DNA from: Cheilinus undulatus
Lineage: Eukaryota; Chordata; Actinopteri; Labriformes; Labridae
Reading direction: 5' to 3'
Assembly (NCBI RefSeq): GCF_018320785.1
Contig: NC_054878.1
Coordinates: 43,995,023 to 44,059,022, forward strand
DNA length: 64,000 nucleotides
Both the position numbers and the translations under genes were made by a program. This document shows, piece after piece, positions 34,190-45,369 of the stretch. Within the stretch, counting starts at the first letter, position 1. Every line of letters starts with the position of its first letter. The notes under the pieces were generated by a model that searched no databases, was not told the origin of the DNA, and saw only the letters and a program-made list of their open reading frames with translations.

Positions 34190-36050
34190 CTCCAAAAAGT
34201 AGGGACAGGACCATGTTTACCATTGTGTAGCATCCCCTCTTCTTTTAACAACAGTCTGTAAACATCTGGGAAGTGAGGAGACTAGTCAATAAAGTTTTGG
34301 CAGGGGAATGTTGTCCCATTCTTGTCTAACGTAGGATTCAAGCTGCTTTACAGTCCTGATCCTCCAAATGTTTTCTATTGGTGAAAGGTCTGGACTAGGC
34401 AGGCCAGTTCAGCATCAGGACTCTTCTCTTGTGAAGCCATGCTGTTGTGATGGATGTGGTATGTGGTTTAGCATAATCTTACTGAAATAGTCAAGACTTT
34501 CCATGAAAGAGATGTTGTCTGGATGGGAGCATATGCTGCTCTAAAACTTCTCTCTACTTTTCAGCATTGATAGTTCCTTTCCAGATGTGTAAGCTGCCCA
34601 CACCATAGACACTAATGTAACCCCGTACCATCAGAGATGCAGGCTTTAAAAGCTGGATGGTCCCCCTCCTCTTAAGGCCCTGTCCATACGGAGACAAATT
34701 CAGGAGTATTGGCAAAAATTTTTTGTCGTATCTGCATTTCATCCACACGGAAACAGCGTTTTGGGTGACTGTAAACGATACTTTCTGGAAACGGATCCCA
34801 GAGTGCAAAAATCTGTAACGACTACTGTTTTGTCTCTGTGTGGACGGCCAACCGCATCTTTCTTAAAATGATTACATCACACATAGTGTAGCTTTCTTAA
34901 GATGCCTGTGTGGGTCCAGCCAAAACAACAAAGGCAGATTACAGGGTTGTGTTCATGCTGCAGAAGCTATTGAGCTTGTTATCGTTTTTATATCAAAATC
35001 TGATGCTCCTTTACCACCACCGAGAACAGCAGACACAAGATGTTCTTAAATCCAGCACGGAGAACAACCACAAGGGCAACCAGACGAAAGTTTGTGCCAG
35101 TTTTCTGTGATTTTCTTCTCTCTTTTGGTGCATTTCTGTGGCAGCAATACAGCGCCACATACAGGCTTGGCATATGCACTACAGCGCTTTCAGTCATTTT
35201 CAGTGGTTCCGTGCTTATGCGGATATTTCCTGAAACAATGCCGTCTTTACGGAAAACTTTTTCAAAATGAAACGGCAATATATCGTTTTTGTGTCAGGGC
35301 TTTAGTCTGCAGGACATGGCATTTATGGTTTCTAAAACAAATTTCAAACTTTGATTCCCCTGTCCACAGAACAGTTTTCCAGTCTATTTTAAATCAGGTT
35401 TGGCCCAGTGTAGACAGTGGTGTTTCTGGAATCTTTTTCACATATGGCTTCTTCTCTGCATGATCCAGCTTAAACACTTGTGGATAGCACAGTGATGACA
35501 GAAAAAATGATTTCTGGAAGTGTTCCTGAGCCCATGCAGTGATTTCCAGTCCAGAATCATGCCTGTTTTTGATGCAGTGGCCCCTGAGGATGAACAGCAT
35601 CTGTTATTGCGATGCTCACAGAGATTTCTCCAGATTCTCTGAATCTTTTTATGATATTTTGGACTGTAGATCGTAGGATATTCAAAGTCTTCACAATTGT
35701 ATGTTGCAGAACATTTTTCTGAAGTTTTTCCACATCTGAGAGATTCTACCTCTCCAAAATGCTTTTATTATACCCCACCATGTTACTGACCTGTTGCCAA
35801 TTAGTTGCAAAATGCTCTTTCAGCTGTTTTATATTAGAACCACTTAATTTTCCAGCCCCATCCCTACTTTTTTTTAGATCTGTTGAGCTAGTATTTCTCA
35901 TGAAATGGTACTCAGTTTCTACATCTGATATGTTGTTTATGTTTTATTGTTTATAAAATATGGGTTTATGTGATTAGACAATCATTGCTATCTGGGTTTA
36001 TTTACATTTTACACAGCCACCCAACTTTTTTGGAATTGTGCCTGTAGTTA
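34190..36050 (-). mobile_element. Decayed DNA transposon ending CCCAACTTTTTTGGAATTG
   Basis: Phrases such as CATCCCCTCTTCTTTTAACA, GTCTGGATGGGAGCATATG, CCTTTCCAGATGTGTAAGCT and CAGAACAGTTTTCCAGTC belong to a dispersed fish transposon family whose transposase would lie on the minus strand. The right terminus is near 36020-36045. The coding sequence is full of stops, and it has a second element inserted at 34675-35301. Superfamily not assigned with certainty. Confidence 0.6.
34675..35301. mobile_element. Nested Harbinger-like MITE with TTA target duplication
   Basis: AGGCCCTGTCCATACGG at the left and the complement of CAGGGCT at the right form short inverted ends. They are flanked by TTA at 34672-34674 and 35302-35304. 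Removing it restores continuity of the surrounding older element (CCTCTTAGTCTGC). Three-base TTA duplications are typical of PIF/Harbinger. Open frames of 66-123 codons inside show no domain. Confidence 0.6.
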
Positions 36051-36555
36051 AAAACGTGGCTCAAATACGGTCAAGTATCATTTAGGAGTTCCCCTGATTT
36101 TACTGTCTTTAACTCATCAGGAATGCGTCCTTTACAGCACGATGCGTGACATTTCTAATGAAAGCCCCATCTGATCAGGGGATTTAATGTGGTTAAAGCA
36201 TTTATTTAACATCCACTACTGGTGCTAAAAATATAACTATAGCTTCCTCTTTTGGTGCCATTTCTAGCAGCACTTCATTTAGAACTGTCAAAAGCATTGT
36301 GATTGTTTTTACAGTTTATTACTGATATCTTCCTCCTCTAACTCCTTTGTGCTTTTCTGTGTTTGCACACTGCCCTGCAGCCCCATGTCCTTTTATGGGC
36401 ATAAAAGAGGTTAAGAAGTATAAAAGAGGCTGAAAAATTTTAGGAAGATGTTGGTGGATAAGGCCTATTGTGCTTTTCTCTAATTGTTTAGCTAGTTATT
36501 GCTAAACAAACTGAACTTAAATCTGATTGGTCATCTCTGTCTCTCCACAGACATC

Positions 36556-37677
36556 ATGCATGAGGTAGCAGTGACCGAGACTGTCTTTTTCCCGGACAAT
36601 ACGAGTTTGCTTTCTTGCGAGCCGCCGTACGATGATGGCCGTCTGCCGCTGGTGCTGCTGTACAGCGTTGTGCTGGCTGTTGGAATTCCTGCCAACCTGC
36701 TAACCATCTACCTAACCTGGCTGCAGATACAGAGGAAAAACGTGCTGGGCGTGTACCTGTGGAGCCTGTCCATGTGTGACCTCACCTATCTGTGCACGCT
36801 GCCGATGTGGGCTTTCTACGTCGGCGCAGGTCACGTGTGGCCCTGGAGCTCGACGGCCTGTAAGGTAACGGGCTACATCTTCTTCAACAACATGTACATC
36901 AGCATCTTCCTGCTCTGCTGTGTCTCCTGTGACCGCTACGTCGCCGTTGTCTACAGTGCTGAGTCCCGTGGCCTCCGCCGTCAACGCCTTGCTGTCATCA
37001 TCAGCATCACTGTAATGCTGGTTGTCGCCTTCGGTCACATTCCTGTGTTCACCATGAGGGAAGGAGATGCCGCAAAGGGTGAGCGCCGCTGCTTTGAGCC
37101 GAGTCAGAGCAGCGCCACGGTGACCGGTTTCAATTACGCCCGCTTCTTGATTGGCTTCCTGATACCGTTGCTGGTGCTGGCGATAACCAACCATCGCATC
37201 CTGGTCAACATCCAGCGCAGCACAGGGCTGCAGATGAAGCAGAAGGAGCGGGTTCGCTGGCTGGCATGGGCAGTGGTGGTGCTTTTCCTAGTCTGTTTTG
37301 CTCCGTATCACCTGATCCTGCTGACCCGAGCCATCATGTACCACTTCCCCCGTCTGGAGGACGGGACCTGTCTGTTCGAGAAGACCTTGTACACGCCGTA
37401 CACCATCTCGCTGGGCCTGTCCACAATCAACAGCGCCATCAACCCCATCCTCTACGTCCTGTCCAGCGACAACATCCGCAAAGAGCTGCGCCGAGGCCTC
37501 GCCCGGGTCTGCAACCGAGCACACCTAAGAACACGATCCGACAGCAGCCAGAACAAAATCCAGCCCACCAGGAATTCCTCGGAGCTGAATCCCCTACCAG
37601 AGATGGACAGGGTGCAGGGACCACTAGAGACTGGTCATACTGGGCTAGACTCTGAGTCAAGGGTTCTCCCAGCCTGA
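36556..37677 (+). CDS. gpr132: GPR132 (G2A)-like class A G protein-coupled receptor
   Basis: A 373-residue seven-helix receptor of the GPR4/65/68/132 proton- and lipid-responsive group, acting at the plasma membrane. A glycosylation site NTS is at 15-17. Helix 1 contains GIPANLL (43-49); helix 2 has SMCDL with Asp75. Cys102 should pair with Cys179. Helix 3 ends CDRYVAVVY (DRY at 126-128). Helix 6 has CFAPYH (247-252); helix 7 has NSAINPILY (N296, P297, Y300). After helix 3, SAESRGLRRQR and, in helix 3, CKVTGYIFFNNMYIS resemble GPR132 more than GPR4, GPR65 or GPR68. The C-tail (about 70 residues) is Ser/Arg-rich. I chose the ATG five bases after the acceptor at 36550; the frame is also open upstream for 19 codons, but that stretch is intron. 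Confidence 0.88.
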   Translation: MHEVAVTETVFFPDNTSLLSCEPPYDDGRLPLVLLYSVVLAVGIPANLLTIYLTWLQIQRKNVLGVYLWSLSMCDLTYLCTLPMWAFYVGAGHVWPWSSTACKVTGYIFFNNMYISIFLLCCVSCDRYVAVVYSAESRGLRRQRLAVIISITVMLVVAFGHIPVFTMREGDAAKGERRCFEPSQSSATVTGFNYARFLIGFLIPLLVLAITNHRILVNIQRSTGLQMKQKERVRWLAWAVVVLFLVCFAPYHLILLTRAIMYHFPRLEDGTCLFEKTLYTPYTISLGLSTINSAINPILYVLSSDNIRKELRRGLARVCNRAHLRTRSDSSQNKIQPTRNSSELNPLPEMDRVQGPLETGHTGLDSESRVLPA

Positions 37678-37810
37678 CCCAAATTGGACTGAAGTTTAGT
37701 TTTTCCTGAAGATGGCGCTGCAGGAGTGAAAGCTAAAAGGTAACAAGCAAGGCCGGCTGTGGAGCTCAGTGACTCTCAGATCAACAAAATAAAACACCAA
37801 AGTTTCAAAA
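37678..37810 (+). other. gpr132: gpr132 3'UTR with AATAAA
   Basis: Starts after the TGA at 37675-37677. A perfect AATAAA at 37788-37793 marks a probable end near 37810, just before the 28-bp repeat array. Confidence 0.55.
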
Positions 37811-37919
37811 TAAGGCTTAAAAATCAAACTTTTCCTGTTAAATCAGTTTGATCTCAATGGCAAAAACTTTGCAAAAACTCAAGTGACAATTTCAGATAAA
37901 ATGTGACTAATTTTACAGG

Positions 37920-38480
37920 GACTGTCCAGCAAGTCAAAGAGCCATGTCAAGATCAGACAAGTCACAGTGCTATCTCAAGATTAGACGAGTCACAGTGCCA
38001 TGTCAAGATCAGACGAGTCAGAGTGCCATGCCAAGATCAGACAAGTCAGAGTGCCATGCCAAGATCAGACGAGTCACAGTGCTATCTCAAGATTAGACGA
38101 GTCAGAGTGCCATGCCAAGATCAGACGAGTCAGAGTGCCATGCCAAGATCAGACGAGTCACAGTGCCATGTCGAGATCAGACGAGTGACAGTGCCATGTC
38201 AAGATCAGAAGAGTAAAAAGGCCATGTCAAGATTAGAGGAATCACAGTGTCATGTCAAGATCAGACAAGTCAAAGGGCCATGTCAAGCTCAGATGAGTCA
38301 AAGTGTCATGTCGAGATCAGATGATCACAGTGCCATGTCAAGATCAGATGTGTCAAAGGGCAATGTCAAGATCAGACGAGTCATGGCAAGGTTAGACAAG
38401 TTCAAGCACCAAATGAAAAACAACCTACATTGCATGTCAGACAAGTCAGTGTTGGTCAGACGAGTCAGCGCAATTTAGAA
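37920..38480. repeat. 28-bp minisatellite (GATCAGACGAGTCAGAGTGC)-type
   Basis: About 20 copies of a 28-bp unit, GATCAGACGAGTCAGAGTGC+CATGTCAA, with accumulating changes toward the right end. The 191-codon plus-strand frame through it cycles through all three phases of the repeat and is not a gene. Confidence 0.9.
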
Positions 38481-38724
38481 GAGTCAGTCCAGGACAGACT
38501 AGTCAGTGAAGGTCTGACAAATCAACATGGGTTAAAGAGTCAGCACAGTCAGATGCTGATCAAAAGGCTTTACCCTTGTTAATACCTTAAAATATTTAAA
38601 TGAAGTTTATTTAAACTATTTTTTTCATTCTTTTGTGTGCTGCTGGAAAAATATATCCACAACCCGTTGCTCCTCTACTCACTGTTAAATGTTGGCTGTA
38701 ACCATAACTACATACAACATAGAA

Positions 38725-39040
38725 CATTGGTTCCCAACCTGGGGTCTGAGATCTTTGGGGGACACAAGGCTTTGTCTGCTCTGAGGCTGCCAAAGTTAGA
38801 TTAGTAAATATTGACTAAAACCATGATAAAGCAGTTATGAAGTAGTTCAGACAAAAGTCTTTTGATAAGAACAGCATGCATTGTTCTTTTTTTAGGGTTT
38901 TATCAGTGAAACAATTAAAATCTATGTTGATTTTTGGCAACAGTGTGTCACTTTTTCTTCTCTTTTGGGTCCTGGGGGGGCCTACCCTTTTCTTGGGTAC
39001 ATGTAGGGGGGCTCTGAGGAAAAATGGTTGGGAAACACTG
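38725..39040. mobile_element. hAT-type MITE with near-perfect 8-bp target duplication
   Basis: 316 bp, left end CATTGGTTCCCAACC and right end GGTTGGGAAACACTG. Flanks are ACATAGAA (38717-38724) and GCATAGAA (39041-39048), matching at 7 of 8 bases. Ends of the form CAGTGTTTCCCAACC are known for hAT MITEs. No coding capacity. Confidence 0.7.
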
Positions 39041-39104
39041 GCATAGAACATACTACATAGTATGTACTATGTACTACATACTATGTTGTATGCACTATAT
39101 AGTA

Positions 39105-40673
39105 CAGCCGTGGCCAAAAGTTTTGAGAATGACACAAATATTAATTTTCACAAAGTCTACTGCCTCATTTTTTATGATGGCAATTTGCATGTACTCCAGA
39201 ATGTTATGAAGAGTGATCAGATGAATTGCAATTAATTGCAAAGTCCCTCTTTGCCATGAAAATGAACTTAATCCCCCCAAAAAACATTTCCACTGCATTT
39301 CAGTCCTGCCACAGAAGGACCAGCTGACATCATGTCAGTGATTCTCTCGTAAACACAGGTGAGAGTGTTGACAAGGACAAGGCTGGAGATCACTCAGTCA
39401 TGCTGATTGAGTTAGAATAACAGACTGGAAGCTTTAAAAGGAGGGTGGTGCTTGAAATCATTGTTCTTCCTCTGTTAACCATGGTTACCTGCAAGGAAAC
39501 ATGTGCAGTCATCATTGCTTTGTACAAAAAGGGCTTTACAGGCAAGGATATTGCTGCTAGTAAGATTGCACCTAAATCAACCATTTATCGGATCATCAAG
39601 AACTTCAAGGAGAGAGGTTCAATTGTTGTGAAGAAGGCTTCAGGGCGCCCAAGAAAGTCCAGCAAACGCCAGGACCGTCTCCTAAAGTTGATTCAGCTGC
39701 GGGATCGGGGCACCATCAGTGCAGAGCTTGCTCAGGAATGGCAGCAGGCAGGTGTGAGTGCATCTGCACGCACAGTGAGGCGAAGACTTTTGGAGGATGG
39801 CCTGGTGTCAAGAAGGGCAGCAAAGAAGCCACTTCTCTCCAGGAAAAACATCAGGGACAGACTGATATTCTGCAAAAGGTACAGGGATTGGACTGCTGAG
39901 GACTGGGGTAAAGTCATTTTCTCTGATGAATCCCCTTTCTGATTGTTTGGGGCTTCCGGAAAAAAGCTTTTCCTGAGAAGAAAGGGTGAGCGCTACCATC
40001 AGTCCTGTGTCATGCCAACAGTAAAGCATCCTGAGACCATTCATGTGTGGGGTTGCTTCTCAGCCAAGGGACTGGGCTCACTCACAATTTTGCCTAAGAA
40101 CACAGCCATGAATAAAGAATGGTACCAAAACATCCTCCGACAGCAACTTCTCCCAACCATCCAAGAAAAGTTTGGTGACGAACAACGCCTTTTCCAGCAT
40201 GATGGAGCACCTTGCCATAAGGCAAAAGTGATAACTATGTGGCTTGGGGAACAAAACATCGAAATTTTGGGTCCATGGCCAGGAAACTCCCCAGACCTTA
40301 ATCCCATTGAGAACTTGTGGTCAATCCTCAAAAGGCGGGTGGACAAACAAAAACCCACAAATTCTGACAAACTCCAAGCATTGATTATGCAAGAAAAGGC
40401 TGCCATCAGTCAGGATGTGGCCCAGAAGTTAATTGACAGCATGCCAGGGCGAATTGCAGAGGTCTTGAAAAAGAAGGGTCAACACTGCAAATATTGACTC
40501 TTTGCATAAACTTAATGTAATTGTCAACAAAAGCCTTTGACCCTTATGAAATGCTTGTAATTATACTTCAGTATATTATAGTAACATCTGACAAAAAGAT
40601 CTAAAAACACTGAAGCAGCAAACTTTGTGAAAACCAATACTTGCGTCATTCTCAAATCTTTTGGCCATGGCCG
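39105..40673 (+). mobile_element. Near-complete Tc1/mariner-type transposon (TA target)
   Basis: 1,569 bp, flanked by TA at 39103-39104 and 40674-40675. Left end CAGCCGTGGCCAAAAGTTTT and right end (complement) CGGCCATGGCCAAAAGATTT pair over about 64 bp with some mismatches, including a shared TTTTCACAAAGT near the inner edge. It carries one transposase gene (39481-40497) broken by a single stop. It is inserted in an older dispersed repeat whose halves lie at 39050-39104 and 40674-40985. Confidence 0.92.
39481..40497 (+). pseudogene. Tc1-type transposase with one premature stop, DD35E spacing
   Basis: Reads as one frame of 338 codons plus stop from ATG 39481, interrupted only by TGA at 39940-39942. 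The N-terminal paired-type HTH region includes GFTGKDIAASKIAPKSTIY; the GRPR hook is in KKASGRPRKSS. Catalytic acidic residues are in FSDES, FQHDGAPCH and NPIENLW. I count 35 residues between the second Asp and the Glu, so DD35E rather than the usual Tc1 DD34E. The stop falls two codons after DESP, before the second Asp, so no catalytic protein can be made from this copy. Otherwise it is well preserved, implying recent activity of the family. Confidence 0.88.
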
Positions 40674-42180
40674 TACATACACCAGAGCACAGACAACATA
40701 GTACGTACTACACGGAATAAACTATATGGTTCATACTTAAAACATACTACTACAAACTTTAAATAACATTCAACATTAAAAATTTAAAATACATTACTGT
40801 TTGGTAACTTTGATTTTTATACCCCTTGTTGGCTGAACAACAAGCCCTGCTATTGGACAGTTTGAAAGCTGCAATGCATTATGGGATGGTTTAGAGTGAC
40901 CAGCATGTCCCCATTTAAGTTCTGATGAATCTAATATCTTGGATTTCTCCCATTCACAGCATATCATGAGTAAAATAATCCTCTCTGCACTGTTGTTGTT
41001 AATGTTGTTAATATTATTGTTGCTGATATTGTCGTTAATGTTGTTGTTGTTATTATATTAAATGACTGTGACACTCAGACGCTGTCTTGTTCTGATTCCC
41101 TTCAGCTGTTCTTGGATCACAAACATTACTGTAAAATAAAGAACCAATCAGAACGCTCTGACATTTTGTGTTTTGATGCCCTGTTTCAAAAAATTTCCAG
41201 TTGACGACAGTCACGTCCTGTCTGAGCTGCTTCCTGCTCGTAACACCGTCTGCCTGTTGCCATGACAACAGAGAGGCTGTGAGAGGAGGTGAGATAGTGA
41301 TTGGTTTGATATCATAGCAGAATTTAAAACATGTGACATCACCTGGTATCGTCATTAACAGCACAATTTCAGTTAATCAAATTACAAATCTCAGTTCCAA
41401 AAAAGATGGGATGTTCATATGTGAATAAAATGGAATACAGCGATCTGGAAATCCCTTTTAACTGACATTCATCATTAATCATTTTAAAACTCAAACTTTT
41501 AAGTTCTACTGGAAATATTACAAAGTTCATGTATAAAGGATTTTAAAAATAATTTGTATATTTCTAAACATTCTTTACACAATGTCCCAACTATTTTGAA
41601 ACCAGGGTTTTAACAACCAGATTATTTCACAATAGAATTTTTATGAAATGAATGCATAAAATGTTTAACTGGTTTTACCTCACATAATTTATCAAATCAT
41701 TAACGTCCTCATCCTACCTTGAGGCATTCTAACATGAAGCTGAGAATGCCAATCAATCAATCAATCAATCAATACATAACTCCATTTATAAACAAATTTA
41801 TCTGCAGACACTTTTCAAAGCAATGGCGAGGGACCTTACTAAGGCCCAAAAATACCAAAACAATGTGCATCATTTTGCACTATTTTGCATAGCCTGAAAA
41901 ATGTTGTGAGAGGTCCTCTATGTAAGAACTGATCTACAGCAGATGTTAGGACAGAATCAAACACAAGAAAAACATGTTCTCACATAAAAAAACGTACTCT
42001 TTAATAAAAAACATGTTCAGATGTGGTTAACACGTTCTCAAAGCAAGAACATGTTTTAAGGTGGAGGAACCGACCTTCTCTCTATACAGGAAGTCCTCTC
42101 CCTGAGACTGAAAGCTTCAAAACAAAAGTTGTTTTGATTCCAATCCACTGTAAATGACCTTGTTCACCCCAAGCTGCTCT
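40674..42180. other. Spacer right of the Tc1 element: repeat remnants
   Basis: 40674-40985 is the second half of the older dispersed repeat (GCTGCAATGCATTATGGG). 41380-41613 is a small palindromic element of the CCCAACTTTTTTGGAATTG family: left CAGTTCCAAAAAAGATGGGA, right GTCCCAACTATTTTGAAAC. (CAAT)n lies at about 41750-41774. No gene is seen. Confidence 0.55.
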
Positions 42181-42315
42181 CTGATTGGCTCTACTGTCTC
42201 TCTGCTTCCTGATTGGCTCTGCTGTCTCTCTGCTCCCTGATTGGCGCTGCTGTCTCTCTGCTTCCTGATTGGCTCTGCTGTCTCTCTGCTCTCCTCCTCC
42301 TCATCTGATTGGCTG
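42181..42315. repeat. 28-bp tandem repeat carrying CTGATTGGCT
   Basis: CTGATTGGCT or CTGATTGGCG starts at 42181, 42209, 42237 and 42265 (28-bp period) and again at 42305. Each unit holds CTGCTGTCTCTCTGCTTC and one inverted CCAAT box. About 190 bp further downstream lies the small reading frame at 42506. Confidence 0.8.
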
Positions 42316-42505
42316 AGTCTCAGTGTGTAAACAGGCACAAGCCACGCCTCCTCATCAATCATTCACTAAGCTTCCAGACACCACTGAGGATGAATGAATG
42401 ATTAACGAGCGCCTGATGGCTGACCTGAGATCTGAATTATACATGACAAAAACATCTACTGAGCGTGCTCAAACATTCCCTCTGTGTAGGAGCCATGAAT
42501 TTAAG

Positions 42506-42613
42506 ATGCCGGTGTTTTCTATTTTTTTGTTCATTGTGGTGGTGTTGTTGTTGATGGTAGGCGTGTCTCTCAGAGATGGTGGTGATGAGCTATTGAAGGC
42601 TGAGCTTTCCTGA
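42506..42613 (+). CDS. Possible 35-residue single-pass membrane micropeptide
   Basis: ATG in acceptable context (A at -3) opens MPVFSIFLFIVVVLLLMVGV followed by a charged tail SLRDGGDELLKAELS and TGA. The hydrophobic stretch of about 19 residues with a short charged C-terminus has the shape of a small transmembrane peptide. The frame is also open upstream from 42398. I recognise no family, and a chance open frame is at least as likely. It stands alone between gpr132 and cdc42bpb. Confidence 0.15.
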   Translation: MPVFSIFLFIVVVLLLMVGVSLRDGGDELLKAELS

Positions 42614-42819
42614 ATCAACCTGACTTAAACTAGCTTCAACTTCCACTTAAGCCTCAACTCATTCCACTAACGCGTCTGAGCACAGCTAACTCCAGTCTGG
42701 AGTTTGGACCTAAAAAGGCAACACTGTCACTATTGACAAGTCAAAGAGGATGGTATTTTCAAAAATACTGGTGGATTAAAGGCTTTTTACAACCCTATTT
42801 AGTTCGATTGATTATTTTT

Positions 42820-43345
42820 ACTAGGGCTGTTAACATTAACATGTTAATGCTTTCGATTAATCTTGAAACCTTAACGTGTTAAAAAAAAAAAACACAATTT
42901 AATCATATGACTAAGTTTGACCACAACTTGCTCCCGTAGTCCTCCAATGTTTACGTGCCTGGGGGTGAAGAGGTGAGAGGGTCGTACACAGCCAGCAGTG
43001 ATGAGAGAGGAGACAGTCCCAGGTCTGCTTAATGGTGATTTTCTTTTTACAAAGCTGGTGAATGTTAGTTAAGATAAAACCAAAACTGTGGGCACATGCT
43101 GCAGTGATGAACTGTCTTTACACTGAAGCACAACGAGTCTTAAGTTCCTCCTTCAGGTAAAGCACATCTTTGCTAATGTTAGCAAAGACGCTAACAACAA
43201 CACAGGATCAAGCCATGGTCATGGTCATGGTCAGCTGCTTCAGGACAGTTTTCTTCTTCAGCTGCTCAGATAAATGCTGAAAAGTGCTCCAAAACTTTGA
43301 GCTAGTCCTGTTTCTTAACAATAATAATCCAGTGTAGAAATCTGC
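42820..43345. mobile_element. hAT-like element remnant
   Basis: Begins CTAGGGCTGTTAACATTAAC followed by GTTAATGCTTTCGATTAATC, the terminus typical of a widespread hAT family and the mirror of the end at 13470-13489. The body to about 43340 has no transposase reading frame that I can recognise. Confidence 0.55.
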
Positions 43346-44700
43346 GGTGGAATGGGCAAAGTTGAAGTTAATTAGCAAACTTTATGAGCTGAAGACAGAA
43401 AATATGATGCGTTCAGGTAACCTCAGTAAATTAGATGACTGTATCTATATATTACAATGTGTTCAAATGGCAAATAAAAATGGAAAAATTACTTTTTTTA
43501 TAAGAAACTTCAATAAAAACAGTGTGAATATGTGTTTATATTTTGTCTTTCCACCAAACCAGTGTTAATTTCGTCGACTAAAACTATGACTAAAAATGTT
43601 CATCAACAGCCTTTTTACCATGACAAAAACTAGACTAAGACTAACAAAAATAGATCTGCCATGACTAAAACTGACAAAAACTAATTTTAGTTTCCATCAA
43701 CATGACTAAAACTAGACCAAAATGTAACGTAGTTTTCGTTGGACATTCCAAATCTGTGATATTTCTCCACTGTGGGTAAATCTGTCAAAAAACAATGCAG
43801 CTGTATCTATTCTGCCTCTCAGCTGTAGAAAGCAGGGTCCCCGGGTTTGGAAGAGTGTGGAGAGGGGCAGTTTTTGGGCGCAGCAGAGTTGTGATATACG
43901 CAAGCAAGGAGCAGAGGCCGGTGCAATTATGGTGGAAGACGTTAGCGTGGATGCTGAAGACATTTCTTAAAAGAAGAACAAAGAAATGCATTAAGTTGTT
44001 TTCTTCTCATAAACGACAAAAGTCATGTACTGGCGTGTATAGTCGCCATGGTTTGCATGATGCAGCTCTCTATGGAGTTTAGACCTCAGTAGAGGCTACG
44101 TCCCGTGTTTTGTTGCTCTTGATTGGCCCGTAAAGATGTGACAGACAGAACATTCATCCAATCACCATCAAATTGTTTTCTCAAAGGCTCTGCTCTTTCC
44201 CAAACACTGTCTATGGAAGGTTTGGCATGTCAGGTTACTGGGGGGGACTAAAAATTGCAGCACTGTTGCTCTTTCCTATGGTTTGGTTCACATTGCCCTT
44301 GGTCAAACAAACTAAACCATACGTTTCAACTTTCACAGAAATCACTGGAGGGTAATGTCACTACTATACCCAACTACTTCATACCACCCAACTTCAAAAA
44401 TCCTGAAATGTCCCTTTTCTCAAAATGATAGTGAAGGCAGGTTTGTAGTGTAAACATCGTTAAAGTATGACCCATTTGTATGACCCATCCACATGCTAAT
44501 TTTAGAGTCTGCAATGTTGGGAAAACATCTGTATGAAATGGAAAAGTAATTCATTTGCTGTTGTGATGGCTGCTGTTTAAGAGTCAACCTCAGTGTTAAA
44601 TCATACATGCAGACACATTTACATACCCATGGTGAAGGCTGCTACATAGAAAGGACATTAATATTAACTATTTCAGCTCATATACTTTCACACACTGACA
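43345..44700. other. Spacer with an ACTAAAACTATGACTAAAA repeat
   Basis: 43566-43740 contains TTTCGTCGACTAAAACTATG and several CATGACTAAAACTAGAC copies, a dispersed low-complexity repeat. Open frames of 60-95 codons at 43795-44355 show no recognisable domain and no intron-exon signal. Nothing else is identified. Confidence 0.45.
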
Positions 44701-45165
44701 GTGATGGCTATAACGTAGTGCCACCACACACAGACAGGTACAGGAAATGGGCTGCAAGAGTTCTTTGGTCTTAGAGTCTGGAAGAAGACCAGAGAACCCC
44801 AGAGTCCTTCAGTGATAAAAGTCCAGTGTTTCATCCATCCCAGCAGTGCCGTAGGCTGATCGCCCCCATGCTATGTTGCAGAAACTGGTGCTGAAGGAGC
44901 GTCGACTAAGTACTGAGTGCATAATTGACCATAGTTTTCCAGAGGATTGACATTTCTGTATTATAAATCCTTTTCTGACTGATATTTTGTGATATTCTAA
45001 TATTTTGAGATAGAGGATTTTTTATTTTCATAAGCTGAAAGCTGTAATCATCAAAACTAAAACAAAAAGTATTTCACTTTGTATGAGATGAATCTAGAAT
45101 TTATATAAGTTTAATTCTGTTAAGTAAATTAAAGAACAAATGAACTTTTTTTATATTTACATTTC
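44700..45165 (+). mobile_element. 3' fragment of a Tc1/mariner-type element
   Basis: CCCAGCAGTGCCGTAGGCTG, ATCGCCCCCATGC and TAAGTACTGAGTGCATAATTG correspond to the end of a fish Tc1-type transposase gene. They are followed by the tail ATCATCAAAACTAAAAC and CACTTTGTATGAGATGAATC, shared with the element ending at 23040. No 5' half or left end is present. Confidence 0.6.
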
Positions 45166-45369
45166 TTAGATCATGGATTTTGAACATCAAACAGTAGACG
45201 TTGACATTTGGTCTCACGTTTAAACAAATTTAAATATATATTTAGTCAGAGTTTACAAAGAAAGGTTTTTATTTAGCGTTTATCATCGTCCTCATTTAAT
45301 AAAGGTCAAATATTTTCCTCTTACTTTTGTTTCAGTAAATCCCCCCCGTCCCCTGACACAGACACGCTC

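Noticed and set aside
36499-36555. Upstream in-frame extension of the gpr132 reading frame (19 codons)
   Set aside because: It crosses a strong acceptor (CTCTCCACAG, 36541-36550) and would add a non-receptor leader; the ATG after the acceptor gives the normal N-terminus.
36712-37194. 160-codon minus-strand frame
   Set aside because: Antisense shadow of the GC-rich gpr132 coding exon.
36556-37677. Assigning the receptor to GPR4, GPR65 or GPR68
   Set aside because: CKVTGYIFFNNMYIS, AESRGLRRQR and the linkage with brf1 and cdc42bpb favour GPR132, though the group is closely related.
37903-38478. 191-codon open frame with repeats of SRSDESQCH
   Set aside because: 28-bp tandem repeat cycling through frames; no splice or coding signal.
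39105-40673. Calling the Tc1-type element active
   Set aside because: The in-frame stop at 39940-39942 precedes two of the three catalytic residues, and the inverted ends carry mismatches.
43795-44355. Open frames of 60-95 codons suggesting a small gene
   Set aside because: No domain, no consistent codon pattern, and the surroundings are dispersed repeat.
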